In this document: in pieces, positions 47,810-57,929 of the stretch | How the letters are laid out: every line of letters begins with the position of its first letter | Position numbering within the stretch: position 1 is the first letter of the stretch | DNA from: Hypericum androsaemum | Taxonomy: Eukaryota > Streptophyta > Magnoliopsida > Malpighiales > Hypericaceae | Assembly (NCBI GenBank): GCA_963995505.1 | Contig: OZ023181.1 | Location: 14,814,221-14,878,220, forward strand | Direction: 5' to 3' | DNA length: 64,000 nucleotides | Made by a program: the position numbers and the translations under genes | The notes under the pieces: generated by a model | Database searches by the model: none | The model's input: the letters and a program-made list of their open reading frames with translations, nothing else | What the model was told of the DNA's origin: nothing

Positions 47810-50800
47810 CTACCTTGGGTCTGGAGGGGCCAAACCTTGTTCGTTATATGGTGAGGGTTCTGTTGGAGGACTTGGAGGGGGCGGTGTCAGAACGGTCTTC
47901 TTGTCTATGACTATTGAGTAGCGGTTGGACCCTCCTATGCTGTACATGCTGTCTATGGATTTCATGTATTCCGATGCGTTGTTCTCTATGATCAAAGCAT
48001 CCTCCAACTCCCGAACTATGTCCTCCGTGCTAGGTCTGTAAGTTGAGAATGGTTCGATGCATGCCAATGCCACCTCGACCACTCTCCACATAGCCTCTGC
48101 ATGGTACATGCCTTTAATGCTTGGATCAACAATTTCTTCAATCTTTGACTCCCTTATATAGGTCTTTGCCTGCAGGATACAAGTTACAAAGTGAAGGATT
48201 CCTGTGAGTACTGAACAATTGCCTGATTAGATATATCTATGTTGTCTCTGACTTACCCATTCTACCAAGCTCCACTCGGGTCTTGGCCTGTGTATGTTGA
48301 GAGGCTCCCTGCCGCTAATAATTTCAAGCAGAACCACTCCAAAGCTAAAAACATCACTTTTTGCAGATAGATGTTGAGTTGAGTAGTACCTGAAGGACAA
48401 ACGCGAGAGCCGTCATTTAGGGGTGGACAGTCTTAGAGGCTATACTACTGCTGTGTCCTCTATGTGCCATTCTCTTCTTGTTAGTGTCGTATAGAATCTA
48501 GAACAATCATGCCTTTTATGTCCGAAAACTCTGAATTTCTTCTTAGAAGTGCTTTGCAAACATATGTACGGAATAAAATTCAGAGTTCATTTTAGTTCTT
48601 TCGTCCCTACTATATAACTAGTTAATTTGGTTTTCTGTTACTAGCCCTTGTATTAGACAGTTGCTAATGGACATCTATGGAGGCAACTCTTCGTCATGAA
48701 ACAAACAGTACTTACTCTGGATCCAGGTATCCAGCTGTGCCTCTTACTTCCAAAGAAGCACCACTATCACCTTCTTGAGGAGCATATTTTGAAAAGCCGA
48801 AGTCTGCCATCTTCGCCGTCATGCTATGATCCAAGAGTATGTTGCTCGATTTCACATCCCTGTGTATAATGCAGCGTCCATAGAATGTGTGCAGATGTGT
48901 CAACCCTACACATTCAAGAGCCCACGTCCATTGTTATAGTTTTTCTGAGAGAAGTTCATTAAATTCTTGAAATCTCATACTACTTGCCTCGAGCAGCACC
49001 AAGTGCAATAGAAAGTCTGGTTGGCCAGTCCAGGGTTTTCCTTTTTGATGCATCCCCTGTTAAGCAACTTGCCTTTATCAACTAAAAAGATGTGAAATCA
49101 AACATGCTAGTTATTTCGTTCTTTTGAAAGTAAGTACCATAAAGCCGATCTTGCAGAGAGCCATTAGACATGAATGGATAGACAAGGATTTGCTGATCAT
49201 TTTCCCAGCAGTAACCAAGAAGTGGAACCAAATTTTCATGTCTAATAGCTGAAAGAAGATCTAACTGCAAGATTTGTCCCAAAAAAAATAAAAGTTAGCC
49301 TTAATTCTCGACAACATGACAAGTTGGCTTATAATTCACAAGAGGGATGAACGAGACATGCTGTTCCTATAAAATTGGTACCTCATTCTCAAATTCTCGT
49401 GTCCCCTGGGTTGAGGTGGCCGAACGGACCTTGACAGCAACTTCCTGACCATCAGGAAGTGTGCCTCGATATACAGATCCGAAGCCTCCTTCACCTACCA
49501 AAGTCTTGTACTTGTATGTAGCTCTCTCTATGACTTCGAGAGTATATGTCTCGATGTTTATCGACTTGAACATGAAATTGTCCGTACTTGCTATAGCAAA
49601 TATAGCATCTTCAGTTAGTACTTGGTAGTCTTGATGTGAATTTATATTCTTATGATTGTAGTTGATATGTTTCAGATGAAAAGCAGGACTGCCTTTGCAA
49701 TTTGCATTTTTATGTTTGATCCCATTCCTTCTTTCCAGTTCCTTTTCTTTTGGACAAGGGTGGCGGGAATGATTTGTAAGCATCTTAATGATCCTTTGGC
49801 ATATTAAGTTCAATACAGCCAGAAAAGAGTCATACATGAAAATAACATGGATGTTTGTGCTTTCTTGATTCAGAGTATCAAAATAGTTGAATTACTGTTT
49901 TCCACCGAAGTTGAAGCTCATGTAGTTGATGCTAGTGGTAACCTATATATTTAGTGAATAAGCTCGAGGATAGAAAGTTTACTTACTCTTCGTCATAGGA
50001 TACGGTTTCCCTTCATGCATCGACTTCCTCATTATCTTTTGTCTGCACGTTCGAACCAGAGCAATTCCAATGACAGCAGTGACCAGGAACGATCCACATG
50101 CTATAGAGCTTATGATAAGCTTCTGCATATTACTTCCTGTGTCTTGTATGTCACATCTTCCATAGCTGGAAATAGATGCTCAAAGTGTTAGAAGAATCAA
50201 GAATCCTGCATTAATCCTGACATCAGTTTCTGTTGAAAAGATTGACATTGATAAAGATTTCATACTCTGTGTAGAATCTTGAGCTGTTAAAGATTGGAGG
50301 CTGCGCAGTGAGGTTAGGATTGCATCCATAGTTTCTGACATTGCATAAAGGTGATTAGTGGGCTGCAAGTATGATAGATATCTGGTAGGTCTCGACACTG
50401 AGCTCTGTTTTGCATATAAAAGGAAAAAAAGTATAATCTAGGTGGCAATTACTTACAAGATTGTTAACTTTGGGAGTGAAATAAGTGATTCAGGAAGAGA
50501 TCCTGTAAGGTCATTGTGGCTGAGATCCCTGATAAGCAAGTGGATGAGAAGGCATAAAATTCTGCAGGATAATTAAATTATGCTACTATAAATTGGAAGT
50601 GTGGGACCAAAAGGAGGTAGTTTTGCAAAACATCTTCATCGATATGATTATTGTGGCTCCAATCTGCCTTTGAGTATTGAATTTATTGATGCTCTGGCCT
50701 CAGAAATATGTAAATTGATGAAAATAGGTTAAGAGAATTACACTGATGTTAGTACGGATGTCAGAGGGAACTTGGGGATCTGGCCTGTGAACTGGTTGTA

Positions 50801-53179
50801 GCTGATGTTCCTGCCAACAAGAAGCAATCAAGTGCATTAGGGATGTTCAAAAGGTGAGAAGATCAAACAATTCTCTGAGGAATATAATTCTTTAATCTTA
50901 CAAGTCCGTTAGGTATGTGAGGTTTGCAATGCTTGGTGGAATTGGCCCATCAAGTCGCCTAAAGGAGACGTCCCTGAAGAAGTGTCACGAATTTAATGTT
51001 AGAGCTTGTACCATTGTTTTGTAGATTTGGCTACCTTTAATGATACGTTCTAGAACGTGTAATGACAGGACTTACAGCTTAGTGATGATGGAGATCCCAT
51101 TAATATTCTGGCATGCCAGACCTGGCCAAGGCTGAGGAAGGCATGGATCTCCTGACCAACTCTCGATCACCGTACTCTGGTTGTTTTCTTGCAATAGTTC
51201 TTCCCTAACATTCTTCATAATGACCACTAAGGAAACAAGCATTTTGGGCAGCAATAAGAAATACAAACAGGTAAAGGGAATTTTAGCTAAGCTTTTCATA
51301 ATTGTTACTTACAATCCTGTTGGTCAGTTCCTTGTTGCCACTGGCGCACCTGCAGGATCTCATAGGCGTTCAAGATAGGTCCAAAAGAAGAGTTGCTTGG
51401 GACCTTGACTAGGGTCACATTTATGGATATGTTAGCCATGATGTCTAGAGAAACTTCTTTGTAGTTTGACCCATTATCCAGTATATCAAATTGCTCCCGA
51501 TATGTGACATTGTTGATGTACAAATTGAACTGCCTCAGACCAGGTTTGACAGCATCATCTAGTTCAAGAAAGTAGAGCCTCAATCTGTAGTTGTTGTCTT
51601 GCGGGTCCAAGTCACTGTGCTGGAACTCCAATCTGTCTGTATGAGTTAGTGCTGTTTGGAGAACTCTGACAGGTACTGTGGTGCTGTCATTGGGGATTGT
51701 GGTATTGGAGCGAATTACTTCGGGGTCTTGTGAGAGGATGACCTTACTTTCATTAGTACTTTTCCAAATTCTGTCACTAAGATCATCTTGGTACCTGGGA
51801 ATCAGCAAGTGTAAGATTTTAACTATGAACTCAACATTGATTAATAATGCCTAACGTTGTTTCTTACTGTCCATTTCTAAGGTATGAGAATTATATATTA
51901 TGAAATGTTGCTTCCTCAGCTTATTTAAAATCTTATGCACACAGATTTGTGCTGTCTACTAGGGAGAAAGCTATAGATGGTGTTAATATATGTTTGTAGT
52001 ATGCCGTATTTCGGATATTGGAAAGCATACCTGGTGACATTTCCATCGCTTCCTAGGTCAATTCTACTAACCAACTTCAAAACATTAGAAGCATTCCCAT
52101 TTAGATACTCTGGATCATCGAGCGGCCGCAATTCAAGCAGTGAGATGTAAGGGTTTCCCTGCTCATGCTGTAAGCAAAAATCCACATACTCTTTAGAAGC
52201 TCTGAAAATACTCTCCACCTCCTCATCTCTGGACGAGTCTACCACGCCAATCGGCGTGACCCCAATCAAAACATCAAAGGAAGATTCCGGGAATCCCACT
52301 GGATCACCCAGGAGGAATGTGCCCCGTATGAGGTAATCCTGGCCCTTGCTTGTGGTTAGGTTATAACATCTTTTTCCCGAATCAATACGAAATGATCTGA
52401 CGTTGTAGTCTGGGTTGTTTGCTGCTGCCCTGTGTACTTGTTTGCAGGTCGAATTGTCTGGATACCATCTGTAGTCTGATATCCAACTGATAGAGTGGCT
52501 ATTAAGATCCGTCCCGGAACAGCATGCTATGCTTACAAATCCTGCACGACATATCCCATTTTTGAGGTTCCAAAATTCTGAATATTTTTACATGTATGAC
52601 AATATCAGCATATGCTTAATGTGGTTTAATTATCGCCGGTGATTATTTCAGCTTGTTAACTAGTACCAGGATAGAATGAGTACACCAATTATTATTACTT
52701 TTACTTTGGCATATTTCTATAGAGATTCTTGACCCTAGCTTAGGGTTCGTTTCCTCTATAAATACTGTTCTAGCAAGAGGATGATCCTCAAACCTAAGCT
52801 ATTTCGTCATAATTACGACAAGCTCAGACTTAGCAATATATTGTGAAATTGTCATAAATTTGTAGGGCAGAAGTCAAAAGGCTGGATCTTTTGCTTTGAC
52901 AGATCCAAATTCAGGGTTTATTTTTTCTACAAATACATATGAGTGATGATCATTTTAAAAAACATTTGGAACAAGTTTTAATATTTAGATCTTGGCTATA
53001 ACCGGAAGGGTCTATCTATCAAATGAATACTTCAGTTTGGATATAATTGATACAAGATGCATAGCTGATGCATATAACAAACCTGGTTGTCCTGCAGCTG
53101 ATTGAATTAGGATGAAGATGCAAACACCAAGACATGCTGTTCCTGTTGTCGGTATCCGATTTGGCATCCTCTCCATCAT
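47810..53179 (-). CDS. SYMRK: Symbiosis receptor-like kinase SYMRK (NORK/DMI2)
   Basis: Fifteen minus-strand exons: 53179-53083, 52541-52031, 51794-51313, 51226-51076, 50973-50902, 50810-50742, 50528-50457, 50334-50266, 50165-49987, 49608-49382, 49264-49138, 49056-48988, 48905-48716, 48389-48257 and 48169-47810 (2808 nt, 935 aa). It has a signal peptide, a malectin-like domain (FVSIACC start), GDPC (389-392), three LRR exons, a membrane span (about 524-545) and a kinase with [15 protein letters not shown] (627), HRD (725) and DFG (743). The C-terminus [19 protein letters not shown] is specific to SYMRK. It acts at the root plasma membrane upstream of symbiotic calcium spiking. Exon number and the full-length ectodomain match eudicot SYMRK. 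One intron has a GC donor (48987). A three-codon upstream ORF overlaps the start. All catalytic residues are present. Confidence 0.96.
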
Positions 53180-54946
53180 CTTCTCATCTTAACCCGGGTT
53201 CGGTGCCCCATCATGTTTCAGAATTCATAATCAAGCTGAACCTGCCTCCTCCTGCAACTTTGTTATACTCTTACCTACTCCCAAGTCAAATTCATGTATG
53301 TATGGACCAAGTTTCTGTCTTCTCTAAACTGACATAGCCATTTCATCTCTCTTTCCTGTTTTATGCATCATTCAGGAAATCTTTGATGGAAGAGAAATGA
53401 TTTCAGATCAGACAAATGAAAAGGGTTTTTTACTTGGAGAGGAAGAGGTATGTTTTCTCAGGGTTTGACTTCAATTGTGGAAGTTAGAGAAGAGCCTGAT
53501 ATGGAGGAAGGTGAGGAAGGAGCTTGTTGATTGCAATTTAAAAAATATATATATTGTTAATCACCAAAATGTTAAATTATTAGCACAGAAAATATTGTCT
53601 ATGAAGTGGTGGAGGGATCTAATGACCTATGCTTAATTAATCAGGAATTAAAATAATTGGGCGGAGCAACCCTTCAATTTCGTCTCTCTGGTTGTCTGTT
53701 TCCGGGAATGAAACATCATGGAACCTGGTAATGAATTTTGGGTTTCTAAAAATGAAATCCCCGTCTTCCACGGTTTAGGCGAATTTGAACCGGTAAAACA
53801 TTTTTCAGATAGAATAAGGTCAATTATTCTCTCCCTGTTAGGAATTGAAATCACGATTACAATTGTTATTTTAACTTAATTATATTTTTTGAATTCGAAT
53901 CATGAAAATATAATATCGAAAAGTTTTATTAGTTGAATTAGTGAAAATTTGGATTTTGTGATTTCAGAAAAATAAAACTATAGACCTCGTCCGTCTAGAT
54001 TAAGTTGCTAGCTTATACTTCGTCTATGGTCGGGTAAATTTTTCCTCACATTAGGTACACAGCTTCTTCACCAAAAAAGGTACACACACACATAATAAAT
54101 CAGCATTTTTTTTTGAAAATGGAGAGCCAAACTCTACATATAAATACTAAGAATTAACACAATTACATCTTAAATAACATTCTACGCTTAACTCAGCCTC
54201 TTATCTAATAGTTCCTCTAACTTATCATTGTGATGGTTACTACTTGGCATGAGATTTCCTCTTTTGAGATTGTTTCAGTAATACCTTTTCGTGATAAAAT
54301 CAAATAAGAAAATTTACCAGAAGAAGAGAGCATATCGGCAAGGTAGAAATTGATATCTCGCATATCACAAGAGACGTTTTCCTAGGACCCCCGTAAAATT
54401 TCTTTTTACATTTTATAAACCTATTTTAGGTGCTACTACGAGTATTGCCAAAATTTATAAAATGGACAGTGTTTTTTAATAGTACCTATTTCTTCATTCA
54501 CAACATTCAATTCAAGACTCCGTTGGTTGGGACCCATTTGATTGACACAAAGCTTGTCTTTTTTTTTAGAATCAACACAAAAGCTTGTCCAGAGCAAAAG
54601 AAAATATAGGCCTCGCGGTAAAGCATGCCATGGCTCATTTCGTGTCCTTGTAGTTTCAGACAAATTAGACACGAATCTATTTGGATGATGTGAAAAGAGT
54701 TAGTTACTTCGATGTGTCCATCCATTTGACTAATTAGTTCAATTAATAAATATTTATATATAAAAAATTCGATTGATAAATAAAAGTTAGAAGAAATTTT
54801 TTTTCGTGTTCTAAAAAATTAAATAGGTATCCATGTCGCTTCGGACTTGCATTAGCTCGAAATATCTGAAGAGCTGGATTTTAGCCAGGTTAATTCCCGC
54901 CTCTCTCTCATCGTTTCAGCCAGGTCGTAGCATTCTGAAAAAACAC
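53180..54946. other. SYMRK upstream region
   Basis: AT-rich with no gene. It runs to the 3' end of the first 7SL locus, so SYMRK promoter elements must lie here. I could not single out a defined motif. Confidence 0.4.
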
Positions 54947-55252
54947 AAAAAGTATTGGTCCAATTGAGTCTAGCCCATGTAGCCATATTGGGCCTCGAAG
55001 GCACCAGCCCGTTATCCACCCACTGCCAAGAGCGGGAGGTGGTCGGTGCTCTGTGAAGCCAGCCTCACGCGGTGCCCTCCACTCTAGGAACAAGGCAACA
55101 CGAGCTTTCGCTTGGGCCGCATTGTCCAACTCTTGGCTTGGATCGGGCAGGCCAGATTAAAGCCTATCAAGGCCCGAATACATAGACTGGGCCAATGTAC
55201 CATTACCTTATTGCCCCCACTTGGGTCACAAGTTGGAGCAACCCAACTCGGC
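54947..55252 (-). ncRNA. Signal recognition particle RNA (7SL), copy A
   Basis: About 306 nt on the minus strand. It begins GCCGAGTTGG and carries the Alu-domain stretch TGTGACCCAAGTGGGGGCAA. The SRP54-binding helix 8 sequence GTGAGGCTGGCTTCACAGAGC is followed by CCGACCACCTCCCGCTCTTGG and GTGGATAACGGGCT, a layout known from plant 7SL. It ends in TTTTT at 54951-54947. Upstream, a perfect USE and TATA have Pol III spacing. The RNA is the scaffold of the SRP, which targets secretory proteins to the ER. Compared with my memory of plant consensus, the AGCA/GCGA loop reads AGCACCGA, so function should be tested. Confidence 0.82.
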
Positions 55253-55275
55253 GATGCGAACGTGTGTTTCACCAT

Positions 55276-55318
55276 CTTATAAATGTATAAATTGCATCTA
55301 ACCAAACCGATGTGGGAT
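55276..55318 (-). promoter_or_regulatory. Pol III-type USE and TATA of 7SL copy A
   Basis: ATCCCACATCG (minus, 55318-55308) matches the plant upstream sequence element RTCCCACATCG exactly. TTTATAAG (55283-55276) follows after 24 bp, the spacing used by Pol III snRNA and 7SL genes. Transcription start is expected 23-25 bp further at about 55252. Confidence 0.85.
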
Positions 55319-56452
55319 TATAATTTCTGGACATTTCCACTTTTGAACATGAATGAGCCTTTGGACAAGACAAGATAAAACGTATTAGCTTGAATACGAC
55401 ATTTATCAATCCTGGAAGGATTCACGAGCCTTCTTTGTAAAGTCAAAAGGCATCATAAAAAAATCATGCAGATTATCCTGTGTGCGGAAAACTGTTTTGC
55501 AAATTTTTTAAAATTTGGTATCGACATCTTCAAAAAAATTATCATTTGGTCTCATTGCGTTTCAGGAATTCTTCTTTAAATCTCGACTTTGTTTATAATG
55601 AAAATTGATATTCGTATATGCAGAAAACTGTCTTAAAAATATATAGAACTTTTTTTGAAGGATAAATATAGAAAACTTGGTGTTGACATTTTCAAAAAAT
55701 CCACGTTTAGCTTAAACACAGTTCAGTGGATTTTGCTTCAAACCTAGCTTTTGTTTATAAGCAATTCATATTATTATTGTGTGTGCAGAAGACTATCCCG
55801 AAAATGACCAAAAAATGGCATTGACAATCTTTTAGAAATCTCATTTGGCCTCCTCGCATTTCAGTGAATTATGCTTCAAATATCTGCTGAAAGTTTATGA
55901 AATTGTTTCATCAAATGAGAAAATCTGAATTGTCATCAATACCAATTTTTATTTCAATTTATTAGATAAAAGATTCCTTCTGGACTATATCCAACCACAG
56001 GCAGCTAAAAAGATGATGACTGGACAGATGATTACAATTTCTATCTCCACCTAATATCTAACTAACCAGATTATAAATCAGACAGCTTATGATATAACAT
56101 TCCGTTTTCTTTAGTTGAGACCGTAAACAAATAAAGCGTTTCCTGCTTAGAATAACCATATCTTCTGGAGGAAAAAAAAACATATCTTGAAACTAAGCTC
56201 ATTGATGGGGCCGCCTCCATTTCAATATTCTACTAATATGGATCCTAAAATTTTTGTAGGTCTTCAATCAATTTTTATATTATCAATTTAGTCAAGGCAA
56301 TAAAATTGGTGAATACTATAATATGAGTATATCCGAGGAATAAACCACTGGATTAACAAATAATCCATTGTTGCCGTCGCGTGCTTTTTTTCTAGGGGTA
56401 ACAAAGGTATTACTTTATTAATCCAGAAGAACAAAATTACACCGGACAGGCA
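55319..56452. other. Intergenic, nothing recognised
   Basis: AT-rich with three loosely repeated blocks, each built on GTGTGCAGAAAACTGT and CATTTTGGCCTC-like words (around 55480-55560, 55610-55690 and 55780-55870), which suggests an old tandem array. No gene is supported. Confidence 0.4.
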
Positions 56453-56878
56453 GCTTCCATGTTCTCCTTGGATCAGGCAGCTTGCTTCCGAACAGATAAC
56501 CAATCTTCACACGTGCCAGCAAAGATAACCAATCTTCTTAATTTCACTGATCTCTTTCCCGGTGAAAAGAATCTGCAGAAGAGCGATCACAATGAATCGT
56601 ATTTATATAGTCGAGGTGATGAAAAAGATTTGGTTACTCTAATATTAATAAGTAAAAATACAAAAGCTTCCATGTTCTCCTTGGATCAGGCAGCTTGCTT
56701 CCGAACAGATAACCAATCTTCACACGTGCCAGCAAAGATAACCAATCTTCTTAATTTCACTGATCTCTTTCCCGGTGAAAAGAATCTGCAGAAGAGCGAT
56801 CACAATGAATCGTATTTATATAGTCGAGGTGATGAAAAAGATTTGGTTACTCTAATATTAATAAGTAAAAATACAAAA
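56453..56878. repeat. Perfect 213-bp tandem duplication
   Basis: 56453-56665 is repeated base for base at 56666-56878, starting GCTTCCATGTTCTCCTTGG. The unit is 71 codons long, so an open frame passes through both copies, but codon content does not suggest a protein. The second copy ends at the 3' T run of 7SL copy B. Identity indicates a very recent event or an assembly artefact. Confidence 0.97.
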
Positions 56879-57179
56879 GCAATGGTCCAATTGAGTCCAG
56901 ACCATGTAGCCATTCTGGGCCTCGAAGGCATCGGCCCGTTATCCAACCACTGCCAAGAGCGGGAGGTGATCACTGCTCTGTGAAGCCAGCCTCACGCGGT
57001 CCCCTCCACTCTAGGAACGAGGCAACCCGGGCTTTCGCCTGGGCTACAATGTCCAACTCCTGGCTTGGAATGGGCGGGCCAGATAGGAGCCAATCAAGGC
57101 CCGGCTACAAGGATTGGCCCAATGTTCCATTACCTTATTGCCCCCACTTGGGTCACAGGTTAGCGTTACCAAACCCGGT
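56875..57179 (-). ncRNA. Signal recognition particle RNA (7SL), copy B, diverged
   Basis: About 305 nt on the minus strand, roughly 85-90% like copy A by eye. TGTGACCCAAGTGGGGGCAATAAGG and GTGAGGCTGGCTTCACAGAGCA are kept. The start reads ACCGGGTTTGG where copy A has GCCGAGTTGG, and the USE is damaged. It ends in GCTTTTGTATTTTT. It may be a pseudogene or a weakly expressed variant. Confidence 0.72.
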
Positions 57180-57202
57180 GATGCAACTTTGTGTTTCAAT
57201 AG

Positions 57203-57245
57203 CTTATAAATGTGTAAATTATTTGTACGCACTCCGATGTGGTAC
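57203..57245 (-). promoter_or_regulatory. Degenerate USE and TATA of 7SL copy B
   Basis: GTACCACATCG (57245-57235, minus) differs from the USE consensus RTCCCACATCG at one position (the first C of CCC is A). TTTATAAG (57210-57203) follows at 24 bp, the same Pol III spacing as copy A. Confidence 0.7.
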
Positions 57246-57929
57246 CAGTTGTCGAGATTCTCAAGACAGTATTCGGCACACAATATATAGGAGTTATATT
57301 TCCACCAAAAATATATAGGAGTTATATCTTTCTCTTTGACCTAGAAAGGCTGATGTAGAAAGTTTGACATTGCCATCTTAATTTTGTTCCATTGCTTCAA
57401 ATATCGAATTTGTTTATAATGAAAATTTATGAAAACTACTGTACCATTTGGACTAAATTGTTTCATCAAATTAAAAAAAAATCTGTATTATCCTCTATAC
57501 CACTTTTTTTTTAAAAATTTCCATTGCTTCTTTGGCAGTTGCCTAAGGAAGGAAGCCAATTAGAAAATTACGGTCGATGGTTTAAAAAGTCCATAAAATG
57601 TTGTTTTTTGTAGAAATCAATTGGGAAATTTGGTTACATCCAATATTTTTTTTTATTTTCAATTCTTCTGCTCTCAGCTAGAAATCACCCCTACCTTCTT
57701 GCCCAAAAAAGTCGGGGCATCACCAATGATCATCCTTCACATTGTCCGATAAACAATTGTAGTAGTGTCTTACATATATGGTTAATTAAAAGTTTACGTT
57801 AACCAATTGACTTACCTATAAACAGAATAACATATAAATTATAATCATCAGTGAAAAAAAAATTCAAGTATTTTATGTATTATCAAAAAAAATTAAGAAG
57901 CTAGATATTATATAGTTAATAAAAAAAAA
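57246..57929. other. STR2 downstream region
   Basis: Holds the STR2 3' untranslated region and AT-rich DNA with long A and T runs. No gene is supported. Confidence 0.45.

Noticed and set aside
56459..56983. A 174-aa protein with an internal repeat
   Set aside because: The frame exists only because the duplicated unit length (213 bp) is divisible by three. It then runs antisense through 7SL copy B.
54947..57245. Solo LTRs of a retroelement
   Set aside because: The CCCACATCGG motif suggested LTRs at first, but the USE-TATA spacing, terminal T runs, length and SRP helix 8 sequence fit 7SL RNA better, and no LTR ends or target duplications were found.
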